DNA from: Chamaesiphon sp041738715
GTDB taxonomy: Bacteria > Cyanobacteriota > Cyanobacteriia > Cyanobacteriales > Chamaesiphonaceae
Reading direction: 5' to 3'
Length of the DNA stretch: 49,035 nucleotides
Assembly: GCA_041738715.1 (NCBI GenBank)
Contig: JBGSPI010000159.1
Coordinates: 1-49,035 of the forward strand
The notes under the pieces: generated by a model
The model's database searches: none
Seen by the model: only the letters and a program-made list of their open reading frames with translations
What the model was told of the DNA's origin: nothing
Shown: positions 26,292-35,800 of the stretch, one piece after another
How the letters are laid out: each line of letters opens with the position of its first letter
How positions within the stretch are numbered: the stretch's first letter is position 1
Translations under genes and position numbers: made by a program

Positions 26292-26573
26292 ATGAACATT
26301 ATTGGTTGGGTCGTATTAGGTTTAATTGCTGGCGCGCTCGCCAAAATGATTTATCCTGGTAGCCAAGGCGGTGGGTTGCTTGCCACGATGGTATTAGGGA
26401 TTGTTGGTGCATTTATTGGTGGTACTTTATACACATTAATCTCAACGGGTAAATTCGCGATCGCTTCAGCGACAGCCGTTACTGCTGGAGCGTTAATTCC
26501 CTCTTTGATTTTTGCAGTATTAGGTTCGATGGTCGCAATTTTCCTGTGGGGTTTAGTTACCCGGAGTGCGTAG
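26292..26573 (+). CDS. GlsB/YeaQ/YmgE family membrane protein, 93 aa
   Basis: A small transglycosylase-associated/stress-response membrane protein. The N-terminal IIGWVVLGLIAGALAKMIYPGSQGGG and the Gly-rich second span MVLGIVGAFIGGTLYTLI are the family hallmarks; a third span lies at the C-terminus. Members are often induced by envelope, acid or osmotic stress; their molecular role is unclear. It stands as a single gene, with 'GGAGCAGCT' just before ATG as ribosome-binding site and a strong terminator downstream. Confidence 0.9.
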   Translation: MNIIGWVVLGLIAGALAKMIYPGSQGGGLLATMVLGIVGAFIGGTLYTLISTGKFAIASATAVTAGALIPSLIFAVLGSMVAIFLWGLVTRSA

Positions 26574-26585
26574 ATAATTGATACT

Positions 26586-26609
26586 AAATGTCTAGTTAAC
26601 TAGATATTT
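26586..26609. repeat. Near-perfect palindrome centred on TCTAGTTAACTAGA
   Basis: A perfect 14-bp palindrome (26591-26604) with partly matching flanks (AAATG/TATTT). It lies between the GlsB-like stop codon and the terminator, and could be an operator or the first of two hairpins. Confidence 0.4.
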
Positions 26610-26627
26610 AATACAATCGATCGCCTC

Positions 26628-26660
26628 ATAGAGACGTTTTAACAAAACGTCTCTATTTTT
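26628..26660 (+). terminator. Strong rho-independent terminator
   Basis: ATAGAGACGTTTT-aac-AAAACGTCTCTAT forms a perfect 13-bp stem with a 3-nt loop, followed by TTTT. It terminates the GlsB/YeaQ-type gene. Confidence 0.9.
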
Positions 26661-26788
26661 ATGGATTAGGAATAAGCAGCATAAGTTTAACTAATATTCA
26701 GATATGCTCAAGACGCTCAAGAAGTAGTCGAGTGTAAGCCGACAAATACTAGTCGGTCTGGGCTAAATGTTTTCAACAGTTATGTAGT

Positions 26789-26815
26789 TTGATTGGTATG
26801 CTATATAGATAATAT
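26789..26815 (+). promoter_or_regulatory. Possible promoter for the branched-chain amino-acid transporter
   Basis: TTGATT (26789-26794) and TAATAT (26810-26815) resemble -35 and -10 boxes, although the 15-bp spacing is short. They lie 22 bp before the ATG of the binding-protein gene. Confidence 0.25.
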
Positions 26816-26836
26816 AGTGAGTTCAATTGAGTGTTT

Positions 26837-28042
26837 ATGACATCAGCCTTGTGCCGTCGTTTGCTGTGTCTCGGTTTTCCAATCTTGCTGTCAGCTTGTG
26901 CATCTAGTGGTAGTGCCCCTAGTTCTAGTGAGTCTGGGGGTGCCATCCCGATTGGCATTGGTGTTGCCCAAACCAGTAATGTTGCATTGTTGGGACAAGA
27001 GCAAGTTGCTGGAGCTAAATTAGCCGAGAAATATTTTAACGATCAAGGCGGTGTCAACGGCACGCCGATTAAGCTAGTATTGCAAGATACTTCTGGCGAT
27101 GAACAAGGGGCGATTAACGCATTTCAAACTTTAATTAATCGCGATCGAGTAGTGGGAATTGTTGGCCCAACTCTCTCCCAGCAAGCATTTAGTGCCAGTC
27201 CGATCGCCGATCGAGCTAAAGTTCCCGTTTTGGCTCCCTCCAATACAGCCAAAGGAATTCCAGAGATCGGGGACTTCATAGCGCGGGTGTCCGCGCCAAT
27301 CGCCGTCGTCGCTCCCAATGCAGTTAAAGCTGCTTTAAAAATTAATCCTCAGATTAAAAAAGTTGCCGTATTCTACGCCCAAAATGATGCTTTCAGCAAA
27401 TCTGAAACCGAAATTTTTCAGCAGACAGTCACAGCGCAAAAGCTTGAACTCGCCACTGTCCAAAAATTTCAGACTACCGACACCGACTTTCAATCCCAAG
27501 CAACAGCAGGGATGAATGCCAAACCGGATTTAGTAATCATTTCTGGATTGGCTGCCGACGGTGGTAATCTGGTGCGACAATTACGGGAATTAGGCTACAA
27601 AGGGCTAATTATTGGTGGCAACGGTTTGAATACTTCCAACCTCTTCCCTGTCTGTAAGAAACTCTGTGACGGAATCTTGATTGCCCAAGCATATAATCCC
27701 GTTCAACCTAATCCCATCAATCAGACATTCAGAGATGCTTATCTGGCACAATACAAGAAAGAACCACCTCAATTTAGTGCCCAAGCTTTTACTGGAGTAC
27801 AAGTCTTTGTTGAAGCCTTGAATGCCTTAGTAAAAGCGAATCCCACTACAAAAATTAGCACGCAACCAATTGCTGATGTGCGGGTGGGTTTGAATAAACA
27901 GCTGTTAGTTGGTAAGTATACTACGCCGCTAGGTAATATCTCATTCACGCCGATCGGTGAAATCGTCCAGCAGGATTTCTATGTAGCGCAAATCAAAATG
28001 GATGTAGATGGGACAAATGGTAAATTTACGTTTTTGAAATAA
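26837..28042 (+). CDS. livJ: Branched-chain amino-acid ABC transporter binding lipoprotein, about 401 aa
   Basis: A periplasmic binding protein of the Leu/Ile/Val (HAAT) family. The signal is LLCLGFPILLSAC with a lipobox Cys, so it is lipid-anchored. The body starts IPIGIGVAQTSNVALLGQEQVAGAKLAEKYFNDQGGVNG, typical of the family, with DRVVGIVGPTLSQQAF and NGLNTSNLF. ATG 26837 is preferred; a GTG at 26831 adds two residues. It is followed by two permease genes. In cyanobacteria such systems (N-I/N-II type) take up hydrophobic or neutral amino acids; the exact ligand is not clear. Confidence 0.9.
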   Translation: MTSALCRRLLCLGFPILLSACASSGSAPSSSESGGAIPIGIGVAQTSNVALLGQEQVAGAKLAEKYFNDQGGVNGTPIKLVLQDTSGDEQGAINAFQTLINRDRVVGIVGPTLSQQAFSASPIADRAKVPVLAPSNTAKGIPEIGDFIARVSAPIAVVAPNAVKAALKINPQIKKVAVFYAQNDAFSKSETEIFQQTVTAQKLELATVQKFQTTDTDFQSQATAGMNAKPDLVIISGLAADGGNLVRQLRELGYKGLIIGGNGLNTSNLFPVCKKLCDGILIAQAYNPVQPNPINQTFRDAYLAQYKKEPPQFSAQAFTGVQVFVEALNALVKANPTTKISTQPIADVRVGLNKQLLVGKYTTPLGNISFTPIGEIVQQDFYVAQIKMDVDGTNGKFTFLK

Positions 28043-28095
28043 GCCTCATCGAGCCGCGAGATTCCCGACTACTGGCACAATTCGGGATCTGTCTG

Positions 28096-29052
28096 ATGAT
28101 AATAATTAAAATTATGACGGTATTTCTACAGAATTTATTAGGCGGTTTATCGATCGGCAGTGTTTATGCTATTTTTGCACTGGGTTATACATTAGTTTTC
28201 TCAATTTTAGGCATTATTAATTTCGCACATGGGGCAATTTTTACCCTCGGGGCTTACTTTACTTACGCCTTAATGGGTGGTCAATTTGGCTTCAATGGGT
28301 TGCTAGCAAACTTTTCATTGGGAATCAAACTGCCATTTTGGGCTGCGGCAATCTTGGCGGCAATATTAGCGGGTGGAGTGGCGATCGCCATCGAACGATT
28401 AGCCTATCGTCCACTCCGGCGGAAACAATCAGATCCTTTACTAATGGTCGTTTCTAGCTTAGGTGTTGCTCTGATGGTGGTGAATTTAATTCAATATCTA
28501 GTTGGAGCCGAAAACTATACATTCCCTGGCAATACTTATGGTGACTTACCCACGGCGATTAACTTTGGCACTGCCGCAAATCCGATCGCAATTCGGACTG
28601 TTCAGATCGTCATCTTTATCGTCTCCGGTGTAATTCTTGCTGGATTAACCTATTTCATCACTGGCACCAAACATGGTAAGGCGATGCGCGCCGTAGCGGA
28701 AGATCCTACCACCGCGAGTTTGTTAGGCATCGATACCGAACGGTTTATCATCTTGTCGTTTTTTGTCAGTGGCTTTCTAGGTAGTATCGCAGGGACACTA
28801 GTTGGTTCTAGTTTTGGGATTGCCGGACCATATTTTGGTATTGGTTTCGGTCTGAAAGGCTTGGCAGTAATCGTTCTCGGCGGCTTGGGGAGTATTCCCG
28901 GTTCCGTTCTAGGCGGTTTGCTAATTGGGCTGGTCGAATCCTTTGTCCCCGATTCGGGGTATAAAGATGCTGTTGCCTTTGCGATTCTGTTTACGATCCT
29001 CTTGGTTCGACCGCAAGGGATCCTCGGACAGAAATTAATCCAAAAAGTATGA
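28096..29052 (+). CDS. livH: Branched-chain amino-acid ABC transporter permease, LivH type, 318 aa
   Basis: An inner-membrane permease of the LivH family with about eight hydrophobic spans. FLQNLLGGLSIGSVYAIFAL at the N-terminus, FAHGAIFTLGAYF, and the cytoplasmic coupling loop TKHGKAMRAVAEDPTTASLLGID that contacts the ATPase are all visible. A start at ATG 28114 (MTVFLQNLL) is possible. It overlaps livM by 4 nt (ATGA), showing tight co-translation. Confidence 0.93.
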   Translation: MIIIKIMTVFLQNLLGGLSIGSVYAIFALGYTLVFSILGIINFAHGAIFTLGAYFTYALMGGQFGFNGLLANFSLGIKLPFWAAAILAAILAGGVAIAIERLAYRPLRRKQSDPLLMVVSSLGVALMVVNLIQYLVGAENYTFPGNTYGDLPTAINFGTAANPIAIRTVQIVIFIVSGVILAGLTYFITGTKHGKAMRAVAEDPTTASLLGIDTERFIILSFFVSGFLGSIAGTLVGSSFGIAGPYFGIGFGLKGLAVIVLGGLGSIPGSVLGGLLIGLVESFVPDSGYKDAVAFAILFTILLVRPQGILGQKLIQKV

Positions 29053-29957
29053 ATGATTTCCTCTCTACCTACGGTTTTTTAATCGTCTCGATGCTGTTTG
29101 GCTCGATGTTGGGCATTTCCCTATATTTACCACTGATGGCAGGTCAATTGTCACTGGCTAGTCCAGCTTTTTATGCCGTTGGTGGTTATATTGCGGCGAT
29201 TTTATCAACTAAAGTATTTATCACGACTGGAGCATTTCCCATCCCATTATTGCTGCTAGAAATGGCGATCGCGGGTATCGTTTGCGGCATTTTAGGAATT
29301 ATGATTGGAGTGCCTGCGCTCAGATTAAGGGGCATTTATTTGGCGATTGCGACGATTGCAACGATCGAAATTTTGCGAATTCTCGCCCTCAATCTAGAAA
29401 TTACTGGTGGCGCGGTAGGAATTTTTGGAATTCCACAGCCATTTAATAGCCCGATCGAGTATTTATGGATCGCCTTACCATTATTGTTACTGAGCATGGG
29501 ATTTGTCTACCGACTCGAAAATATTCGCGCGGGCAGAGCACTGATCGCGATTCGCGAAGATGAATTAGCTGCTGATGCGATGGGGATTAATCCTACCTAT
29601 TACAAGGTACTAGCTTTCACTTTAGGGGCTGTTCTCGCTGGTATTGTCGGTGCTGTGAGTGCGCATTTTTTGAATACCTGGAATGCTCGACAGGGTACTT
29701 TTGATGCGAGTATTGTCTACTTAACTTTTGTCTTAATTGGTGGTTCACGGAGCTTTTTGGGCGCGGTATTGGGTGGGATGGTATTTACGGCAATGCCTGA
29801 ACTGCTTAGATTTGCAGCAGATACGCCCAATTTACCTTTATTTGTCGCGCAGTTTCTCCGGGATGGACGATTGATTATTTTTGGACTATTAATTGTGTTA
29901 GGTACGATCTTTTTTCCACAGGGATTGGTGCCGGCAGGATTGTTCAAACGGAAATAG
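29049..29957 (+). CDS. livM: Branched-chain amino-acid ABC transporter permease, LivM type, 302 aa
   Basis: The second permease subunit. It is a multispan protein with LRLRGIYLAIATIATIEILR (the conserved LivM segment) and the ATPase-coupling loop RAGRALIAIREDELAADAMGINP. The start overlaps the livH stop. The usual ATPase genes livG and livF do not follow: the next gene is convergent and unrelated. The ATPases must therefore be encoded elsewhere or shared with another transporter. Confidence 0.93.
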   Translation: MNDFLSTYGFLIVSMLFGSMLGISLYLPLMAGQLSLASPAFYAVGGYIAAILSTKVFITTGAFPIPLLLLEMAIAGIVCGILGIMIGVPALRLRGIYLAIATIATIEILRILALNLEITGGAVGIFGIPQPFNSPIEYLWIALPLLLLSMGFVYRLENIRAGRALIAIREDELAADAMGINPTYYKVLAFTLGAVLAGIVGAVSAHFLNTWNARQGTFDASIVYLTFVLIGGSRSFLGAVLGGMVFTAMPELLRFAADTPNLPLFVAQFLRDGRLIIFGLLIVLGTIFFPQGLVPAGLFKRK

Positions 29958-30008
29958 TGATTTTTCACTTTGAGTTATAAAATTCAACTTAATTGCCCAA
30001 ATTTGCTG

Positions 30009-31334
30009 TTATTGAACAATTCTAAAACCAGCGTGCTGATGAAAATTAGGGCGAAACCAGTTGCGGTAATACTTTGAAGCTTCTGTACCGTTAGTGATCC
30101 AAGATCCACCTAACATCATATAATGTTTGGTATCAAAAAATATAGCAGAATTGTCTTCATATAGAAAGTGAGGTTTATATCCTGACAACGGGTTTAAATT
30201 ATCACTCAACCATTCCCACACATTACCCCGTAAATCGTACAATCCAGAGTGACTTTTAGCTGTTTCTAGCATCCCAACTGGACTAGGTGAACCAAATATT
30301 AAATTGAGATTATAATTTTCCAGATCTTTGATTAAACCGTTACCATAAGTTGCTAAATTGTATTCAGCTTCACTCATTAAACGGGTATCTTTACCTTGCC
30401 AACGACAGTAAGCCATTGCTTCATAGTGATTGACTTCGACAGGCCAATCTAGAGGTAAATTAATTTCATCAAACATGGCTCGATATTTATAATTGCCATT
30501 TTCAGTGAGCCAAAACTTGGGATATTTGATGTTGTTTTCAGTTTTCCAGATCCAAGATTCTTTATCCCAATAATCTTTATTTTCGTAGCCTCCACCCTTG
30601 ACAAAACAGAGAAAATCAGCGTTAGTAATCAGATATTGACTTGCTAAAAAAGGTGCAACTTCAACAGTGCGATCGCCATAATCAATATCCCACCCATAGG
30701 TCGCATCATCCAACGCTTTGCCGAGTTTTATTACCCCCCCGCTTACTTCTACCATTTTATTCTGAGAAGTGTAAATATTAGCCGGAGCATATTCCCAATT
30801 TTGAGGACGTTTTAATCTCTCAATTGGCAGTTGGCGAATTAACATCGAAGAAGTTTCAATGTGAACACGTTGGTGCTCAATCCCCATAATCAATGCCCAA
30901 AGCGGATGATTAGGCTGAATTGGCAGAGTAATTGGGGTGGTTTTAATAAATTTGGAAATTATCGAGTATGCTTGTTCTCGATATGCCCAAGTCTTAGCAA
31001 CTTCTGGCCATTTCAGATGTGCGATCACTTGATTTAATTCCTCTGGTTTTTCTGGATCGACCCCAATTTCAAACAAGATTTCATAGTTTGAATTAAGGCG
31101 TTTTTCTAATAAACCTACTTGGATTAACTTATTGATATAAAAAACAGGCGAATGACCTAGATAAAAAATGAGAGGATTTCTGAGAGGATCGGGGTTAAGA
31201 TAAAATGCTTCTTCGCCGACTAGACTTTCCAAAAGTCTATCTTCGAGTCGCCAAGCACGATCGAAGTAATCGAAAATATCTTGGTTATTACAACTATCAA
31301 GTTTGAGCAGTTCAGTGGATTGAATAATTTTCAT
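30009..31334 (-). CDS. egtB: Ergothioneine sulfoxide synthase EgtB, OvoA-like (cyanobacterial type), 441 aa
   Basis: A non-heme iron enzyme that couples oxygen, a sulfur donor and trimethylhistidine to form the sulfoxide intermediate of ergothioneine. Probable iron ligands are H61 (YLGHSPVF), H154 and H158 (EHQRVHIETSS). The C-terminal half is an FGE/sulfatase-modifying-factor fold (VSGGVIKLGK to RNWFRPNFHQHAGFRIV). The DinB-like half resembles OvoA more than actinobacterial EgtB, but OvoA's C-terminal methyltransferase domain is missing. Together with egtD upstream this fits the cyanobacterial ergothioneine route reported to have evolved independently from an OvoA ancestor. A true ovothiol enzyme is the less likely alternative. 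Confidence 0.85.
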   Translation of the reverse strand: MKIIQSTELLKLDSCNNQDIFDYFDRAWRLEDRLLESLVGEEAFYLNPDPLRNPLIFYLGHSPVFYINKLIQVGLLEKRLNSNYEILFEIGVDPEKPEELNQVIAHLKWPEVAKTWAYREQAYSIISKFIKTTPITLPIQPNHPLWALIMGIEHQRVHIETSSMLIRQLPIERLKRPQNWEYAPANIYTSQNKMVEVSGGVIKLGKALDDATYGWDIDYGDRTVEVAPFLASQYLITNADFLCFVKGGGYENKDYWDKESWIWKTENNIKYPKFWLTENGNYKYRAMFDEINLPLDWPVEVNHYEAMAYCRWQGKDTRLMSEAEYNLATYGNGLIKDLENYNLNLIFGSPSPVGMLETAKSHSGLYDLRGNVWEWLSDNLNPLSGYKPHFLYEDNSAIFFDTKHYMMLGGSWITNGTEASKYYRNWFRPNFHQHAGFRIVQ

Positions 31335-31475
31335 TACTTTTGTCGGTTTTCGATGGCATTTCGAGTTTTTTAATAGTTCTTATGGATCTTACACTGAGCG
31401 GCTTGTACTGAATAGAATATCTACATATAAGGTTTTCTCCTTTTAGCTATATTTTTATCCATGAAACAATCAGAT

Positions 31476-32474
31476 TCAAGCTTGACAAAGAATTAAGGCA
31501 AACCATTTCTTGGGGTCTGTCCAAGTCTTGATAGTTTTAAGTCCTTGCACCTCCAATTCTTGTTGGATATTGTCTAAATCAAACTTACGCGAAATTTCGG
31601 TAAGAATACTTTCGCCTGCTTCCAAAAAAACTTTTAAATCCAAGGCTTCTAGAGATACCCAATGGCTCTTGTGGCAATGCAGATACATTTCAATTTGAGC
31701 ATCCGCTTGATTGTAAATTGCCTGATGAGCGAATGAATCAAGATCGAAATTACCTTGAAATCGCCAATTTAAATGGGAAAGCATATTTAAATTAAAAGCA
31801 GCCGTTACTCCTTGATTGTCGTTATACGCCGCTTCTAAAATATCTTTGGGTTTTTGCAAATCAATTCCAAGTAAAAAGTAGTCATCTGGGTTTAAACTTT
31901 GAGAAACTTGTTGCAAGAAATACGCTGAATCTTGTGGGGTAAAATTTCCGATCGAACTTCCCAGAAAGAAAATCATCCGCGATGGCATTCCTCCTTGTGT
32001 AGCTGATTGCGAAGCAGTAGATGCTAGGATCGCTAATGCTTGTTCATAAGTTCCGACTAAACCCTCAACAGACAAACCAGGATATTTTTTTTGTAGTTTT
32101 AGCACACTGGCTTTGAGGATTCCGCCACTGACATCAACAGGGACATATCTAAATAAATTGGACTTATTTTGGTAAGCATCTAAAAGTGTCAGAGTTTTGG
32201 TAGAACTGCCACTACCTAATTCTATAAGCTCACATTTATCTGTGATCTGAGCAATTTCATCGGCAAATTGGCTTAAAATCCATGCTTCTGTTCTTGTAGG
32301 ATAATATTCTGGCAATTCACAAATTTGTTCAAATAATGCCGATCCGCGATCGTCATAAAAATATTTGGCTGGTAAATTCTTTGGTGTTTGTTTTAATCCT
32401 TGAATTATATCATCATCATGATTTATCAAACCTTGATGATGCTGGATAATAGTTTTGAAAGACTTTATTGTCAT
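31476..32474 (-). CDS. egtD: L-histidine N(alpha)-methyltransferase EgtD, 332 aa
   Basis: Trimethylates histidine to hercynine, the first step of ergothioneine synthesis. Seen: KYFYDDRGSALFEQICELPEYYPTRTE (about 37-63), the SAM-binding loop ELGSGSSTKT (85-94), VPVDVSGGILKAS, and FFLGSSIGNFTPQDS. The sequence is full length. It is the promoter-proximal gene of a two-gene unit with egtB, 141 bp apart. EgtA, EgtC and EgtE homologues are not in the window, consistent with a short pathway using free cysteine and an unlinked or non-specific C-S lyase. Confidence 0.93.
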   Translation of the reverse strand: MTIKSFKTIIQHHQGLINHDDDIIQGLKQTPKNLPAKYFYDDRGSALFEQICELPEYYPTRTEAWILSQFADEIAQITDKCELIELGSGSSTKTLTLLDAYQNKSNLFRYVPVDVSGGILKASVLKLQKKYPGLSVEGLVGTYEQALAILASTASQSATQGGMPSRMIFFLGSSIGNFTPQDSAYFLQQVSQSLNPDDYFLLGIDLQKPKDILEAAYNDNQGVTAAFNLNMLSHLNWRFQGNFDLDSFAHQAIYNQADAQIEMYLHCHKSHWVSLEALDLKVFLEAGESILTEISRKFDLDNIQQELEVQGLKTIKTWTDPKKWFALILCQA

Positions 32475-32819
32475 TATAAAATTGTCTGAATTAGTAGACT
32501 AGACTTCAATGATAACATAAAAATTATCACCTAAAGCGTTGCATCTAACATCAATTCACCAAAGATTAAGATATTTTTTATTTCATGAATCTTCTTGTCT
32601 GGAATTTCCTTGTTGAAAGTATATCTAGATATCATAACAATAATATTTTTTAACTAATTCTTTGGCAATATGCTGACTAATTCTTTTTGAGATTTACCAC
32701 GCGCTTAGTAACTTTTGACACAATAGGAGACGATCAAATTCAAAAAAAAAGGTAGAATAAATAATATTGATTAGTTATACTACCTATTTTATTTAAATCC
32801 AGAAAACTGATTTTCAGTT
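32475..32819. other. 345-bp gap between the 1,968-aa gene's 3' end and egtD
   Basis: AT-rich and non-coding. The right part should hold the egtD promoter (minus strand). The left part holds 3' signals of the giant gene: a small hairpin AAACTGA-ttt-TCAGTTT (32804-32820) and a U-tract terminator (32742-32790). Confidence 0.6.
32742..32790 (-). terminator. Terminator of the 1,968-aa gene
   Basis: On the minus strand AAAATAGGTAG pairs with CTACCTTTTTT, a GGTAG/CTACC core extended by A-T pairs with about 24 nt between, and ends in a run of nine T. The other giant gene has a terminator of the same design. Confidence 0.65.
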
Positions 32820-35800
32820 TTAACTAAATACGAACTGGCTGGCATTAGCAGGAGTTAAGCTGCTGGCTTGAATGCCTGTCAGGACTGCCAAAGTTTGACC
32901 GCTAAAGTTAATCGTGGTGTCTGCACCGACTTGAGTTAATGTCAAGCTAGTTGCGCTAATCCCCAGACTCTTAGCACCCTGGATGCCGATAACATCCGTA
33001 CCGATTTGGAAATCGAGGATCGTATTGGCAGCATTAGGAAGCTCGGCATTAGCAATCCAGAATTGGTCGGCACCAGCACCACCAGAGAGGATATTGCCAC
33101 CACCAGTACCGACAAATAACTTATCGTTACCGTCGCCACCTAAGCTGCGACCGTTGGTACCAAGATATAAGGTATCGTTGCCAGTACCCGCAGAGATCCG
33201 ATAGTCTTGGGCATCATTCGCCTCGAAGATATCGTCGCCTGTGTTGCCAAAAGCGCGATCGCCATTAGCAACATAGATGATGTCATTACCACTACCAAGA
33301 TCGAGCCGATTGTTACCAGCATTAGCACCGGAAATCGGGATGTCTACGCTGTCGTTACCAGAACCAGTAAAGACATTATCGTTAAAACCGTCGAATCCTG
33401 GAGTGATGCCAGCGATGAGATTATCGGCACCCGCAGTCCCAGCAATTAGAGTCGGTGCTACATTATTAGGAATGACTTCAAATTGGCTGACGACCTTCGG
33501 CTGACGGCTGGTAATTGCGTCGGGATTGGCTTCGAGTTCGGCACGAGTATAAGGATCGATACCGTAGGTGGTGACGGTGAGTTTTTGGGTTTGTTTGTCG
33601 ATATTAAACTCAGTCCAGCCGTAGACGTGGGTGGCAACGTAGTCGCCTTGGAGGAGCTTGGCGTTAATTAAGCCGTTAGCTTGGGAGAGGTTTTTGTCTA
33701 AACCGAGCGGGTCGTAACCTAATGGTTGCAGTCCGTTATCGACGACTCCTTTGATGAAGGAGTCTTTTCCATCGGTGGGGAGCGAGTCATAGAAGGCTTT
33801 CTGTTGCGGTGTAATTACGCCCAGATCCGTGCCTAATTGGGCGACAGTCTGACCGAAAGGCTGGGAGTAAGCAACAGAACCCGTGGTGATTTCAAAGGCA
33901 CTGGTGGCGATTTGGGCTTGACCTGGGGCATTTTGGTAAGTCAGGTTGTTGACTAAGGTACCGTGAATATCGGCGGCAACGAAGACGACGTTCTCAATTT
34001 TGTTGTCATTGACAAACTTGAGGATTTCCGTGCGCTCGGCAGCATAACCTTCAAATCGATCGGCTGCTGCGAGTACGCCGATATTTTGAATCGGTTCGGG
34101 CACCATGATAAATTTCCAGGTCACGCCATTTTTCTGGGATTGGAGCAGATCCCGTTTGAGATCTTCGACCTGTTGTTTGCCCAACATCGTCCGCGTGGGA
34201 TTGAAGGCATCAACGAGGAATTTACCGACTTGGGCTTGGTCTGCCAAATTGGTGACATCGGGTAACTCTCGATCGCGGAAGGAACGCGCATCGAGGATGA
34301 AGGTGGCGGCATCGTTACCGAAGGTATTGGCGCGATAGAGCTTGCGTTCGCCGTCGGTACGCGCATCACTTGGGGTATTGTAGGTGAGATCGCGAATCGG
34401 GTTGTATTCCTGGAAGGCTTGCAACCCGTTTTCATATAGGGGCGAATCATTGATTAACCCTGTTTTGGCACCATAGAGAGCTTGCTCGGCGGCACTGGCG
34501 GTCGCTAAACTTTCGCCACCTGCGAAATCGTTGGTGACTTCGTGATCGTCGATGGTGGCGAGGATCGAGGTAGATGCGCGTAAGTCGTCCCAAGTATTTT
34601 GACCGAGGCGACTGCTATAGACTTCAGCATTTTTAGCCCGATAATCAGCTAGGGTAGTCGCTTGGGATTTTTCGGTACCGTCAGGGTTTTCGACGGCGGG
34701 GGAAGCTACGTCACCGTAGATCGTATCGCCGAGTTCGATGAAGAATTTGAGGTTAGCATTATCTGCATTACTAATCGCAGGATAGGGTGCGAGTTCGCCG
34801 CGCCAGTCGCCGGATACACCGAATTTTAAGCCAGTCTGTTGACCTAGTGCTGCTGCGGTGCTAAATTTACCGTTTGTTTTGGTGCCATTGGCATCGGTGA
34901 CGCGGTAGAAGTAGTTGGTATTGGCATTCAATCCAGTGACATCGACTTTGACTGGTTGTAAGGGGTTGGTAACGGTGGCGGTCTGGGTACCGGAGATCGA
35001 GCTAAAATCGGCTTTGGTGGAGTATTCAAAGGTCACTTTACCAGGGACAGTCGATCGCGTCCACAACACTGTAGAATTTTGGGTGGTATCGCCACTGGCT
35101 ACGCCATTGGGGAAGGCTGACTCGACTACACCCAACCGCGCTACGGGATTGCGGGGGTTATAACTGGTCGTGTCAATCTTTAGCGGTGTAGGGAAGGTAT
35201 TGGCAATATTTTCAAACGGTACGAATTTGAAGTTGGAGCTAATATTTTCACCATCGACAATTTTTGCGGGGTCGTTGCTACCATCTTGGGTAATAAATAA
35301 ACCGTTCGGGAAATTCGCACCTAATGGGAGGTTAATTACTTCCGCACCGTCAGACTCTTGGACGCTATCGATCGATCCATTACTCCCCACGCCAAACCGT
35401 CCGATAAACTCGTTATTACCTTCGCGGGTATAAGCGGCAAAAGTATTATCGCCTTGACTGGAGGCAAGTAAATAACCCGTCCCATTTTTACCGTAGTAAA
35501 TAGTCAAACCTTCGACATCATTGGTGAGATTTTGACCGCCTTCGGCTTTGACTTTCTCAATCAAGGTACCGAATTTACCACCTGTGGGTTCGGCGTTATA
35601 TTTCCAGATGCCGACATCTTCTTGACCGATGTATAATAATCCGGTTTCTTGGTCGGCGACGATACCTTCGGTTTGAGGTGTTGCGTCAGCGGTTGTAGAG
35701 GAAGGTACGGTAAAGTTCCTCACTAGTTCATAACCGATTTTGCCGTTCCCTTTATCGACCAATTTAAGTTGGGCGACATCGCCAGTTTGACGGCGAGTAG

